Positions 27,779 through 36,696 of a stretch of 49,354 nucleotides of DNA are shown here, in pieces. The stretch spans positions 1-49,354 of the forward strand of contig CAYVFC010000052.1 in assembly GCA_964450715.1 (NCBI GenBank), in the 5' to 3' direction. Source of the DNA: CAYVFC01 sp964450715. GTDB taxonomy: Bacteria > Myxococcota_A > Polyangia > Polyangiales > JAFGIB01. The notes under the pieces were generated by a model that was not told the origin of the DNA, ran no database searches, and saw nothing but the letters and a program-made list of their open reading frames with translations. Every line of letters starts with the position of its first letter. Positions within the stretch are counted from its first letter, which is position 1. Both the position numbers and the translations under genes were made by a program.

Positions 27779-28189
27779 TCAGAGCTCGATCGCGGCCACG
27801 TGGCCCGCTTCGGCATAGTCGAGCAACCGCCCGTCCCGCGTACCGATCGTGAGGTTGTACAGACGGGCGGTAGCGACGAGAAAGCGATCGGCCGGGTCCT
27901 CGTGCAAGGCACCGGGAAGGCTTACCGCCTCGATTCCCACCTCGCCCGTCACCGCGATCTCCACCACGCCGGGTGCCGCGAGAACCGCTGCCCGCCACTC
28001 GACCAGGGGACGCGACAGCGCGATACGCCCCCTGGCGCCGAGCATAGACGTCTCCCAGAAAGAGATCGCCGAGACCGCCAGGCCGTGCCGGGCCGCGACC
28101 CGATCGATGTGGCGACGCGATCTCGCGGGCAGACTGGCGTGTCCCTCGGCCAGCCAGATAAGGATATGGGTGTCCAGCAGCAGCTTCAC
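27779..28189 (-). CDS. PIN-domain toxin (VapC family)
   Basis: VapC toxins are ribonucleases that cut tRNA or rRNA. The 136-residue protein has the PIN acidic residues: D6 in LLLDTHILIW, E46 in SFWETSML, and the C-terminal pair in DPADRFLVATA and TRDGRLL. This is the type with LLLDTHxLIW that pairs with Phd-like antitoxins. Its start overlaps the stop of the antitoxin gene by four bases (ATGA), a typical toxin-antitoxin arrangement. Confidence 0.92.
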   Translation of the reverse strand: MKLLLDTHILIWLAEGHASLPARSRRHIDRVAARHGLAVSAISFWETSMLGARGRIALSRPLVEWRAAVLAAPGVVEIAVTGEVGIEAVSLPGALHEDPADRFLVATARLYNLTIGTRDGRLLDYAEAGHVAAIEL

Positions 28190-28422
28190 CCGTTCGCCTC
28201 CCAGACCACGTCGAGCGGCTCGACGATGTCCCCGTGAATGACGATCCCACCCTTGGCGAAGCCGAAAAGGCTGGTCGGCTCCTCGGCCTCCAGGGGTACC
28301 AGCCTGGCCACCGGACGACCGTGCCGAGTGATGACCACGCCCGCGCGTTTCCGGGCCACGGCTTTGACGATCTTGGAGCAGTGCGCCTTGAGCTCGCTGG
28401 TGCTGACCGAGTTTTTGTCCAT
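28186..28422 (-). CDS. Phd/YefM-type antitoxin
   Basis: The 78-residue protein has the Phd N-terminal DNA-binding fold: SVSTSELKAHCSKIVKAV, then VVITRHGRPVARLVPLE. The C-terminal part (LFGFAKGGIVIHGDIVEPLD) is the toxin-binding tail. The gene precedes the VapC toxin and overlaps it by four bases. The product should neutralise the toxin and repress the operon. Confidence 0.9.
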   Translation of the reverse strand: MDKNSVSTSELKAHCSKIVKAVARKRAGVVITRHGRPVARLVPLEAEEPTSLFGFAKGGIVIHGDIVEPLDVVWEANG

Positions 28423-28438
28423 TTTTTCAAACCTTGGT

Positions 28439-28450
28439 CAAAATATTTTG
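28439..28450. promoter_or_regulatory. Palindrome, probable operator of the toxin-antitoxin operon
   Basis: A perfect 12-bp palindrome (caaaatattttg) in an AT-rich island lies 16 bases upstream of the antitoxin ATG, where autoregulation would be expected. The rest of the 28423-28757 spacer holds no gene I can support; the open frame continuing upstream of 28758 lacks a good start. Confidence 0.5.
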
Positions 28451-28757
28451 TACTAAATTGATACCCCGGCCATCGGCTTCGGTCAAGCTGCGACACCGAT
28501 AGCGTAACTCCACCCCGTGCTCCGCCGATCGACGTCGGTCCAACGACGCTGACCGTTTCGGCCGAGAATTCACCAGCGCCGTGCTCACGTCGCTCGAAGG
28601 CGGAAACGGCGGGGCTCATTCGCGCGATCGAGGGGAGCGCCCTCTTTCCTGGACCACAGCAACGGGTTATTCATTGCGCTGCAACCGGCGACGGACGTCC
28701 ATCACGGGGAGGATGCGGCCGGAATCCATCAAACGCCGACAGCGAGGACATACAGAG

Positions 28758-30338
28758 ATGATCGATCCCAGCCAGGTCACCTATTTTTCCGACATCATCG
28801 AGATCCAGGCGCGCGAGCAGGGCGCCAAGCCCTACGTGATCTTCGAGGACAGGCAAGTCAGCTTTGCCGAGTACGATCGGGCGACCTGTCGGGCGGCCAA
28901 CGGATTGGCCGCGCAGGGCGCCAAGCCCGACGACGGTGTGGCCCTCTTCATGGGCAACTGCCCCGAATACCTCTACCTCTTCTACGGGCTGCCGCGGGGA
29001 GGGTTTTACACCGTGCCGATCAACGTCTCGCTCAAGGGCGAAGGGCTCAGGTACGTGCTCACCCACTCGGACGCCAGGTACCTGGTAGTGGACGATACCC
29101 TCTATCCCAAGGTCCAGGAGCTGGGCACGCCCATCGGCGCCATCGAGAAGATCTTTGTACGCCGCAGCGCTGACGCCCCGCTTCCCCAGGGCACCCTGGA
29201 TCTAGAGCAGCTGCTTCGCGCGCCCGACACCAAGCCGACCTACCAGCAGCAACCCGGTGCGATCACCCATCTCATGTACACCTCTGGCACTACCGGTTTT
29301 CCCAAGGGGGTGGTGGCCCGCGCTCCGGGCAAGGTGCACGGGCTGATGATGCTGGCCGGAATCGGGCTTCAGCCCACCGACCGCCCCTACACCGCGCTGC
29401 CCCTGTTTCACGCCAACGCGCTGATCCTGACCGCCGGCATGTCCATGTGCGCGGGCCTGGGCTTCGCCCTGGACCGCCGCTTCTCGGCCTCGGCCTTCTG
29501 GGACCGGATACGGCACTACAACGCCACCGTATTCAACGCCCTGGGGGCCATGGTCCCCATCCTGATGAAGCAGCCGGAGAGACCGAACGACGCGGACAAC
29601 CCGGTGCGGCTGGTCAACACCGCCGCCTGCCCGGCCCACCTCTGGCGCCCCTTCGAGCAGCGCTTCGGCGTTACCATCTGGGAGGCCTACGGCGCGGTGG
29701 ACGGCAACGCCATCCTTTTCAACTTCGGCAACGCGCCAGTGGGCTCGGTGGGCAAGCTGGTCTCGGGCTCGGAGTGGAAGCTGGTCGACGACAGCAGCAA
29801 GGCCGTGCCGCAGGGACAGGTGGGCGAGCTCATCACCAAGGTGGTCGACGAGAATTCCGGAGGGGTCGAGTACTACAAGAACCCCGAGGCCACCTCGAGC
29901 AAAGTGAGGGACGGCTGGGTCTACTCGGGGGACCTCTTCTACGCCGATGCCGAGGACAACCTCTACTTCGTGGACCGCAAGGCCGACTTCATGCGGCGCC
30001 GCGGGGAAAACATCTCCTCCTTCGAGGTGGAGAACATAGTGGAGAAGCACCCGGCCGTGGCGGTATGCGCGGCCTTCGGCGTTCCCTCGGAGCTCGGCGA
30101 GGACGAGGTGATGATCGCCGTGCAGCTCAAGCCGGGCGCCGAGCTGGACCACCGCGACCTCATCCGGCACTGCGCCGGCAACATGGCCTATTTCATGGTG
30201 CCCCGCTACATCGACGTGGTCGAGGAGATCCCGCGCACTGAGACCCTGCGCGTCCAGAAGAGCGATATGAAGAAGCGGGGGGTGACCGCTGCCACCTGGG
30301 ACCGAGAGAAGCAGATGCCGGACCTGAAGCTGAAGTAG
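28758..30338 (+). CDS. Acyl-CoA ligase (AMP-forming, CaiC-like)
   Basis: The 526-residue protein belongs to the adenylate-forming family and should activate a carboxylic acid to its CoA thioester. Core motifs: P-loop-like LMYTSGTTGFPKGVV near 170, WEAYGAVDG near 310, and VYSGDLFYADAEDNLYFVDR with RRRGENISSFEVEN near 405-425. The last two resemble crotonobetaine/carnitine-CoA ligases. The A10 catalytic Lys region reads PRTETLRVQK where PxTxxGKxxR is expected. The ATG at 28758 begins the conserved part. Dicupin and thiolase genes follow on the same strand, making a probable operon for an unknown acyl substrate. Confidence 0.9.
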   Translation: MIDPSQVTYFSDIIEIQAREQGAKPYVIFEDRQVSFAEYDRATCRAANGLAAQGAKPDDGVALFMGNCPEYLYLFYGLPRGGFYTVPINVSLKGEGLRYVLTHSDARYLVVDDTLYPKVQELGTPIGAIEKIFVRRSADAPLPQGTLDLEQLLRAPDTKPTYQQQPGAITHLMYTSGTTGFPKGVVARAPGKVHGLMMLAGIGLQPTDRPYTALPLFHANALILTAGMSMCAGLGFALDRRFSASAFWDRIRHYNATVFNALGAMVPILMKQPERPNDADNPVRLVNTAACPAHLWRPFEQRFGVTIWEAYGAVDGNAILFNFGNAPVGSVGKLVSGSEWKLVDDSSKAVPQGQVGELITKVVDENSGGVEYYKNPEATSSKVRDGWVYSGDLFYADAEDNLYFVDRKADFMRRRGENISSFEVENIVEKHPAVAVCAAFGVPSELGEDEVMIAVQLKPGAELDHRDLIRHCAGNMAYFMVPRYIDVVEEIPRTETLRVQKSDMKKRGVTAATWDREKQMPDLKLK

Positions 30339-30367
30339 GGCCCGCCGCAATGTCTTTTCGACCGCAA

Positions 30368-30434
30368 TGTCATTTCGACCGGAGGGAGAAATCTCGTTCT
30401 TTGGTAGAGATCTCTCCCTTCGGTCGAGATGACA
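30368..30434. repeat. Palindromic dispersed repeat, full copy
   Basis: The arms tgtcatttcgaccggaggga and tccctccg-type complement (ctcccttcggtcgagatgaca) fold on each other around a short loop with gagatctct. It lies between the acyl-CoA ligase and the dicupin gene. Confidence 0.75.
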
Positions 30435-30449
30435 GGAAAGGGGTAACCC

Positions 30450-31172
30450 GTGAAGATCATCAACCTGTCGAAGTGCGAGCAGATGCCGCTTCCCGCGGAG
30501 GGGGCCAGGGATACATTCATCAAAAGCCTGATCGCGCAGCAGGACGGTGCCGAGAATTTCGTCATGTTCTGCGTGCGGGTAGCGCCCGGCGGCAACACGC
30601 CGCTGCACGCGCACGACTGGGAAGAGGAAATCTACGTGCTCAGGGGCCAGGGCCAGGCCGTGGGTGAGGCCGGAACCGCGCCGCGCCCCCTCAGGGCCGG
30701 GGACGTCGTCTTCACCCCGGCCGGGCAGAGCCACGGCTGCCGCAATACCGGCGCGGAAGACCTCGAGCTGCTCTGCCTGGTGCCGGACACGACCGGGACG
30801 GTGCGGCAGAAGCCGGGCGGGCAGAAGGAGAAGATCGTCCCCTTCCAGCAGGTGTCCGAGCAGGCGGTGACCGAAGACGGGGTGCGAGGGGTCTTCATCC
30901 GCGTGTTAATCGGCCTGGACGACGGAGCGCCCAACTTCGTCATGCGCAGGTTCCGGGTGCAGCCGGGCGGCTACACGCCGCACCACAGCCACCAATGGGA
31001 GCACGAGGTGTTCGTGCTGGCCGGCCAGGGCGAGATCGAGACGCCCGAGGGACCCAGGCCGCTCGGGCCGGGCGACGCCGTGTTCGCACCCGGCGGCATG
31101 GTGCACCAGTTCCGCAACACGGGCGAAGACGACTTCGAGTTCCTCTGCGTGATCCCGCACCTGCCGGGTTGA
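30450..31172 (+). CDS. Dicupin protein
   Basis: This 240-residue protein is built of two similar cupin domains, an internal duplication. First half: APGGNTPLHAHDWEEEIYVL with GDVVFTPAGQSHGCRNTG. Second half: QPGGYTPHHSHQWEHEVFVL with GDAVFAPGGMVHQFRNTG. Each half keeps the HxH...E...H metal-binding set. Cupins can be dioxygenases, isomerases or sensors, so no substrate can be named. A GTG start follows aggaaagggg. The position between ligase and thiolase genes suggests a role in the same pathway. Confidence 0.88.
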   Translation: MKIINLSKCEQMPLPAEGARDTFIKSLIAQQDGAENFVMFCVRVAPGGNTPLHAHDWEEEIYVLRGQGQAVGEAGTAPRPLRAGDVVFTPAGQSHGCRNTGAEDLELLCLVPDTTGTVRQKPGGQKEKIVPFQQVSEQAVTEDGVRGVFIRVLIGLDDGAPNFVMRRFRVQPGGYTPHHSHQWEHEVFVLAGQGEIETPEGPRPLGPGDAVFAPGGMVHQFRNTGEDDFEFLCVIPHLPG

Positions 31173-31260
31173 AAGCGGGATCGGTCTTTTACCGGTCGGC
31201 ACGGCGCGCTACACTCGCGGTTTTCCGCCCGCTTTCGACCGGAAGACCGAGGAGATAACC

Positions 31261-32673
31261 GTGCGCGACGTCTATGTGATAGGTGTACACACCAACAAGT
31301 TCGCCAGATACCTGGAGAAGAGCATCAAGGATCTGGCGGCCGAGACCGTGACCGGCTGTCTCGAGGACGCCGGCGTACAGAAAGAGGCCCTGCAGGCCCT
31401 CTGGTTCAGCAACTCGGCCTGGGGCTACAGCGGCGGGCAGACCTGCATCCGCGGCCAGGTGGCGCTCCGACCCCTGGGGATCGACACCCTCCCCATCACC
31501 AACGTGGAAAACGCCTGCGCCGGCGGCTCCACCGCCTTTCACCACGCCTGGATGGGGGTGGCGAGCGGTCTGTACGACGTGACCATGGCCGTGGGAGCGG
31601 AGAAGCTCTACCTGAACAACAAGACGGCCATCTTCGTCTCCTTCATGGGAGCGGTGGACGTCGAGCAGTGCGCCGAGCTGGCCGAGAGCCTCTCCATCTT
31701 CGCGCTGACCGAAGATGAAAAGGCCGAGATGGAGCGGTTTAGGCAGAAGTACGGCCAGGGCGGCGCGAGCAAGGGCGGAGGCGGCAAGAAGGGCTCGCAG
31801 CTGTCCAAGCAGCTCAAGGAGCTGCGCGACGCGGCTGTGGTGGGCGTCTATCTCGGGGAACGGGTCGGCTACGATACGGTAATGAAACTCCGGAAATTCT
31901 CCGCCGGAGACCACTCTCCCTTCATGGACATCTACGGATACGCCGCCCGGCAGCACATGAAGAAGCACGGCAGCACCGTGGAGCAGCTGGCGGTCATCGC
32001 CTCGAAAAACCACTTCAACAGCACGCTCAATCCCAATGCCCAGTACCGCTTCGAGGTGCCGGTGGAAAAGGTGCTGGCCGACCGCATCATCAGCTATCCA
32101 CTGACCCGCTCCATGTGCGCGCCCATAGGAGACGGGGCGGCCTCGGCCATCCTCTGCTCCGAGGATATGGTAGACAAGCTGTCGGCCCGCGGCCGGGCGG
32201 TCAAGATCCGCGCCTCCATCCTGGGGTCGGGACAGGAGCGCGAGCCGGACTCGGACGCGCCGGACATCGGCGAACGGCTGGCCCGGCTGGCCTATGAAAG
32301 GGCCGGAGTGGGCCCGGAGGATATCCATGTAGCCGAGGTGCACGACGCCACCAGCTACGGCGAGCTGGTGCAGGCCGAGAACCTGGGCTTCTGCCCCAAG
32401 GGCGAGGGCGGCCGGCTGGCCGAGTCGGGCGCCACCCGGCTCGACGGCCGCATCCCCATCAATCCGAGCGGCGGGTTGACCTCGCGCGGCCATCCCATCG
32501 GCGCCTCGGGCCTGGCGCAGATCCACGAGCTGGTCACCCAGCTCAGGGGGCAAGCCGGCAAGCGGCAGGTGGGCAAGCACCGGCTGGCCATGGCCGAGAA
32601 CGGCGGCGGCGCGCTGGGCAACGAGGAAGCGGCCATGTGCATCCACATCCTGGAGGCGCCCGCCGCGGGGTGA
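31261..32673 (+). CDS. Thiolase-family protein (SCP2/acetyl-CoA acetyltransferase type)
   Basis: Thiolases cleave or condense acyl-CoA with CoA. The 470-residue protein has the nucleophile C86 in NVENACAGGSTAF, the loop NPSGGLTSRGHPIGASG with the active His, and VHDATSYGELVQAENLG. The usual C-terminal CxGxG is replaced by AENGGGALGNEE, as in the SCP2-thiolase-like branch, so the second catalytic Cys appears to be missing. A Lys/Gly-rich insert (about 158-185; GQGGASKGGGGKKGSQ) is unusual. The GTG start follows gaggagataacc. It ends the ligase-dicupin-thiolase operon. Confidence 0.88.
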   Translation: MRDVYVIGVHTNKFARYLEKSIKDLAAETVTGCLEDAGVQKEALQALWFSNSAWGYSGGQTCIRGQVALRPLGIDTLPITNVENACAGGSTAFHHAWMGVASGLYDVTMAVGAEKLYLNNKTAIFVSFMGAVDVEQCAELAESLSIFALTEDEKAEMERFRQKYGQGGASKGGGGKKGSQLSKQLKELRDAAVVGVYLGERVGYDTVMKLRKFSAGDHSPFMDIYGYAARQHMKKHGSTVEQLAVIASKNHFNSTLNPNAQYRFEVPVEKVLADRIISYPLTRSMCAPIGDGAASAILCSEDMVDKLSARGRAVKIRASILGSGQEREPDSDAPDIGERLARLAYERAGVGPEDIHVAEVHDATSYGELVQAENLGFCPKGEGGRLAESGATRLDGRIPINPSGGLTSRGHPIGASGLAQIHELVTQLRGQAGKRQVGKHRLAMAENGGGALGNEEAAMCIHILEAPAAG

Positions 32674-32675
32674 TC

Positions 32676-32760
32676 GTCATTCCGAGCGCCCCACTCCGTC
32701 ATTCCGAGCGCAGCGAGGAATCTCTTTCTGCTGGAGATCTCTCACTTCGTTCGAGATGAC
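32676..32760. repeat. Palindromic dispersed repeat with an extra half-arm
   Basis: gtcattccgagcg occurs at 32676 and again at 32698; the second copy pairs with ttcgttcgagatgac at 32746-32760 around gagatctct. It follows the thiolase stop codon. Confidence 0.7.
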
Positions 32761-32788
32761 ATCGCGAGTGTTTTACTCTCGCGATGTC
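32758..32788 (-). terminator. Hairpin at the pabB stop codon
   Basis: A perfect 11-bp stem (gacatcgcgag / ctcgcgatgtc) closes a 9-base loop and overlaps the pabB stop. It lacks a clear T-run, so a terminator role is inferred from position between convergent genes. Confidence 0.45.
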
Positions 32789-34160
32789 ACTTGCTCGCCT
32801 GTATCGGCGTCGGCCGGCCCGAGCCGGCGTCTCTGCCCGCCTCGCCCATGGCCCCTACCGCATCCAGGAACACGCGCGCCTTGAGCTCGGTCTCCGCGAT
32901 CTCTTTTTCCACCACGCTGGCCTCCACCAGGCCGCCACCCGCCAGGTAGCGCACGCGTCCCGAGCGGATGACCGCGGTGCGGATGGACACGGCCAGCGAA
33001 AGCCCGCCGGCGCGGTCGAGATAACCGAGCGCGCCGGTGTAGATCTCGCGCGGCACCCGCTCCAGCTCCTCGATGATCTCGATGGCCCGGAGCTTGGGCG
33101 TACCGGTCACGCTGCCGGGCGGAAAGGTGGCGTGCATGATCTCGGGCAGCGTGACCTCGGATCGCGTGCGGCAGCTGACAGTGGAGACCAGGTGTGAGAG
33201 GTTGGCGTAGGGCTCCACCTCCATGATGGCGGTGACCTGTACCGTACCCACCTCGGCCACCCTGCCCAGATCGTTGCGCATGAGATCGACGATCATGGCG
33301 TTCTCGGCCCGCTCCTTCTCGTCGCTCCTGAGCCGGCGCGCCTCTTCCTCGTCCTGGTCGCCTCTCCTTTTAATAGTACCCTTGATAGGACGGGTAACCA
33401 GGGTAGCGCCCGGTCCTTCCCAGCCCAGGAAGCGCTCCATGGTGCTGCCCAGCACCGCGTGATCGCCCGCGTCCAGATAAAACCCCAGCGGCACCGGGCT
33501 GGCGCTGCGCATCCTGAGCCACAGCGCCAGCGGCGCGCCCCGGTAAGAAGCGCTCCAGCAGCGGGCCAGGTTGACCTGGTAGATCTCGCCCGCTGCGATG
33601 TAGTCGAGCGCGGCGCGGACGGAGCGGCCGTGGATCTCTGGATCCTCTCTCTGTACCTCGCCCAAAACGGCGCGCGGTTGCTCGACCGCGCCGGTACCCG
33701 AGATCCGTTCCAGCAACCGCTCGCAGGCGGTGCGATCGTCGCCGACCACGAAGGCGCGATCGTCGCCCTGATGGTCGATGGCCACCACCGCGTCGTAGCG
33801 CCCCAGCCAAAGCACGGGAGCCGGCTGGTCCGTGAACCCGAGCCGCCGCTCGCGCCCCGACCAGAAGGCGTCGTAGCCCACGTACCCGGCCCAGAGCGGC
33901 ACGCGCCCGGGCGCGGGCGCGCCCTGTACCGGCGCAGCGATTCGGTCGCTGCCGCACGCGATCCTGCCCAGCACCGACAGCGGGTCGGGCTCGCCCCACT
34001 CGACCCGCACCCGCTGAACCGGATCGGAGCCCAGAAACGACCAGCGTCCCTCGTCGCTCTGTCCGCCGCAGCCGTCGAGCCAGAGCAGCCCGGGTTGGCC
34101 GAGCAGGCGCAGGGCCACGGTCGAGGCGTCCGTGTTCTGGGGAAGGGGTATTGCGTACAT
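32787..34160 (-). CDS. pabB: Aminodeoxychorismate synthase component I (PabB)
   Basis: PabB converts chorismate to aminodeoxychorismate for folate synthesis. The 457-residue protein belongs to the chorismate-binding family: TRPIKGTIKRRG, NAMIVDLMRNDLGR, FPPGSVTGTPK and YLAGGGLVEAS. PIKGT carries the Lys that marks PabB; TrpE has PIAGT at this point. That makes PabB the better call than anthranilate synthase. No glutamine amidotransferase (PabA) or lyase (PabC) is adjacent, so these must lie elsewhere. It is convergent with the thiolase operon. Confidence 0.92.
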   Translation of the reverse strand: MYAIPLPQNTDASTVALRLLGQPGLLWLDGCGGQSDEGRWSFLGSDPVQRVRVEWGEPDPLSVLGRIACGSDRIAAPVQGAPAPGRVPLWAGYVGYDAFWSGRERRLGFTDQPAPVLWLGRYDAVVAIDHQGDDRAFVVGDDRTACERLLERISGTGAVEQPRAVLGEVQREDPEIHGRSVRAALDYIAAGEIYQVNLARCWSASYRGAPLALWLRMRSASPVPLGFYLDAGDHAVLGSTMERFLGWEGPGATLVTRPIKGTIKRRGDQDEEEARRLRSDEKERAENAMIVDLMRNDLGRVAEVGTVQVTAIMEVEPYANLSHLVSTVSCRTRSEVTLPEIMHATFPPGSVTGTPKLRAIEIIEELERVPREIYTGALGYLDRAGGLSLAVSIRTAVIRSGRVRYLAGGGLVEASVVEKEIAETELKARVFLDAVGAMGEAGRDAGSGRPTPIQASK

Positions 34161-34293
34161 CCGCGGGGTTCGTTCAGCGGTTCTGGATGCCCGTCCGCGC
34201 CCGCCACGGCAGCGGCCGATGCCCGAACGCGTTGCGTCCGCGCGAACGGGTTACCCCCACCCGGCCCCCGTGTAAAGGCGACTGTTCCGGGAC

Positions 34294-34414
34294 GGTAAAA
34301 CCGGTAAAACCGGGACGGTAAAACCGGTAAAACCGGGACGGTCCTAGTTTCCTAGTTAACTCCCCGGTAAAACCGGTAAAACCGGGACGGTCCTAGTTTC
34401 CTAGTTAACTCCCC
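34294..34414. repeat. Tandem repeat upstream of the Ser/Thr kinase
   Basis: Three copies of ggtaaaaccggtaaaaccgg (starting 34294, 34317, 34366) are present. The last two each continue with gacggtcctagtttcctag and ttaactcccc, giving two 49-bp units (34317-34365 and 34366-34414). A further diverged copy of the second part lies after the kinase gene at 36398-36428. Confidence 0.9.
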
Positions 34415-34487
34415 GATCCGACTCCGGCCCGGGCGCTTTTACGATCTGCGCCCGTTTTCCAGGGCTTCGCGAACGGTTAAGCTACCG

Positions 34488-36344
34488 GTGATGCCGGTGA
34501 TACCCGACCGCGTGGAGAAGTACGAAATCGCCGACGTGATCGGCCAGGGTGGAATGGCCACGGTCTACCGCGCCCGCGATACCCGGCTCGACCGCGAGGT
34601 GGCGCTCAAGGTCATGCACCCCCATTTACAGAGCGCCAAAGAGGCGCGCGAGCGCTTCTCGCGCGAGGCGCTCTCGGTAGCTCGCCTGCAGCACCCGGGA
34701 ATAATGGAGATCTACGACTACAGCGGCGAGGGATCGGAGGTCAGCTTCATCGCCACCGAGCTTCTGACCGGTCCCACGCTCAGGAGGTTCGCCGACGAGC
34801 ACCCCGAGATCCCGGCCGAGATCGCCGCCTGCTTCATTATCGCCGTAGCGCGCGCGCTCAAGGTCGCGCACGCCGAGGGGATCATCCACCGCGACGTCAA
34901 GCCCGAGAACGTGCTCTTGCACCGCAACCGCGAGGTCAAGCTCACCGATTTCGGCATCGCCCAGCTGCTCGACGCCCAATCCATGACCAGCACCGGGCAG
35001 GTGCTCGGTTCGCCCGGCCACATGGCCCCGGAGCAGGTAGAGGGCAATGAGAGCACCGAGCGCAGCGATCTATTCAGCCTGGGCACGGTGCTGTACCTGT
35101 TGGCCACCGGCCGGCTGCCCTTCAGCGGCCGCAACCCGCACCAGGTGCTCAAGCAGATCGTGGACGGCAAGTACCCAGATCCGCTGCACGTCAGGCCCTC
35201 CATCGGCACCATTCTGCGTGCCATCATCGTGCGCTGCCTGCAGGTCGACCCCGAGCGCCGCTACCCGAACGCGGCCGAGCTGGAAGCCGACCTGAGCGAC
35301 TTCGTCAAGCAGGTGGGCATCGACTCGCCGCTGAAGGCTCTGGCCGAGTATCTCGACGACCCGGAAGCGTTCGCCGAACAGCTCCGGGTGCGCACGGTCG
35401 AGCATCTGATCCAGGCCGGCCGCAAGGCGCATCGCAAGAACGACGTGCGCGCGGCGCTCGACCATTACGACCGGGCGCTGGCGCTGGACGACGGCAACCA
35501 ACAGGTACTCGACGCGCTGGACGCCATCAGCCGGCGCGCCCGCAACCGGCGATTGGCCAGGAAGGTCGTCTTCGGGCTGGCCGCGCTGCTCGTGTCCGGC
35601 GCGGCCGGCTGGGCCATCAGCAACGATGGCGTGCGCTCCGGGCTGGTAGGATCGCTGCGCGCGCTCTCCCGCGTCGAGCGCGGGCCTCGGGCCGATGCGG
35701 AAACGCCGGCCGGGACGGCGATGGCGAGCGAGCGCGCCACGACTCCGGACACCGAGCGCCGCCCGGCCTCGACCAAACCGGCGGCCAGCGCCCAGCCGAA
35801 AGGCTCGCGACCGGCGGGGCGGCCGGCCGGGGCGAACGACACCCGCCGGCCGGGCGGTTCCAGAAAGCCGCGCACGGTGGTGTTCATGCCAGAGCCGGCC
35901 AATGTTTCGATATCGGTCAACGGCTCTGAGCCCAGGGCCTTCGGCCCCTCGTTCCGCCAGGTCGAGCTGCCGCCGGGCGTACACCGCTTCGGGCTCAGCG
36001 GCGCGCACGACTGCTGCCTGGACGAGGAGGTCACGCTTCGGGTCCCGCCCGGACCGGGCACCACGATGTTAAAGCACCGGCTCCGCTTCCGCCCGGCCGC
36101 GCTCTACGTGGTGACCAACGTCCCGGCCAACGTGACGGTGGACAACGGCCGCGCCACCGGCCGCACCCGTAGCGTGCTCAAGGTTCCCCACAAAAACGCC
36201 CTGGAAGAGATTCACGAGATCAAGCTATCGGCCCCGGGCTACCAGGAGCACACCGAGAGCGTGGAGATGCGCGCCGGGCAGCTGAGCACGGTGAAGGTAA
36301 CCCTGGTCCCGGCCGAGATGGGCGTGGTAGACAGACCGGAATAG
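34488..36344 (+). CDS. Transmembrane Ser/Thr protein kinase
   Basis: This 618-residue protein is a Hanks-type kinase. Residues 10-270 hold the catalytic domain: GQGGMATVY, K41 in VALKVMH, HRDVKPENVLL, DFGIAQLL and GHMAPEQV. A helical, TPR-like part follows (about 305-350), then a basic stop and a single membrane helix (about 358-376; VFGLAALLVSGAAGWAIS). After a Pro/Arg-rich linker comes an extracytoplasmic PEGA-like region (about 465-610; VSISVNGSEPRAF, ALYVVTNVPANVTVDN). The layout implies that the outer domain senses or binds something at the envelope. The start is GTG at 34488 or the ATG after it. Confidence 0.93.
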   Translation: MMPVIPDRVEKYEIADVIGQGGMATVYRARDTRLDREVALKVMHPHLQSAKEARERFSREALSVARLQHPGIMEIYDYSGEGSEVSFIATELLTGPTLRRFADEHPEIPAEIAACFIIAVARALKVAHAEGIIHRDVKPENVLLHRNREVKLTDFGIAQLLDAQSMTSTGQVLGSPGHMAPEQVEGNESTERSDLFSLGTVLYLLATGRLPFSGRNPHQVLKQIVDGKYPDPLHVRPSIGTILRAIIVRCLQVDPERRYPNAAELEADLSDFVKQVGIDSPLKALAEYLDDPEAFAEQLRVRTVEHLIQAGRKAHRKNDVRAALDHYDRALALDDGNQQVLDALDAISRRARNRRLARKVVFGLAALLVSGAAGWAISNDGVRSGLVGSLRALSRVERGPRADAETPAGTAMASERATTPDTERRPASTKPAASAQPKGSRPAGRPAGANDTRRPGGSRKPRTVVFMPEPANVSISVNGSEPRAFGPSFRQVELPPGVHRFGLSGAHDCCLDEEVTLRVPPGPGTTMLKHRLRFRPAALYVVTNVPANVTVDNGRATGRTRSVLKVPHKNALEEIHEIKLSAPGYQEHTESVEMRAGQLSTVKVTLVPAEMGVVDRPE

Positions 36345-36397
36345 CGCTCCGTTCCCGACGCCCCCGAGTGAAAGCGCGAAAACCGTCAAAAAACCAA

Positions 36398-36428
36398 AAA
36401 ACCGGGACGGTCCTAGTTTCCTAGTTAA
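36398..36428. repeat. 31-bp copy of the kinase-upstream repeat
   Basis: aaaaccgggacggtcctagt and the next eleven bases are identical to 34329-34359 and 34378-34408. The three copies lie on both sides of the kinase gene in the same orientation. Confidence 0.9.
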
Positions 36429-36696
36429 ATCAAATCCCCCGGCCGCGGCAACCCGGACAACCGCCTCCGTGGGGCCCTCTCGAAACCGTTAAAGCCGCCC
36501 TGGCGCGGCGCGCCGGGCCTTGGCAGCCGGACCAACTAGGCATACAAAGGATTTCCAGGGTCTGCGCGCGAAAAACGTCGGGCGATCGGTGCCCGAGCAC
36601 GGCTAGAATGCCCTGCGGTTGAACGAGCGGGAGCGCGGCGCTCGGGCCGCGGAATTTGAGGACGTGACGGCCGGGGAGCTCGCCGACAGCGCTGAG

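Noticed and set aside
34294..34414. Possible CRISPR array upstream of the Ser/Thr kinase
   Set aside because: The units are directly adjacent with no unique spacers and no cas genes are present.
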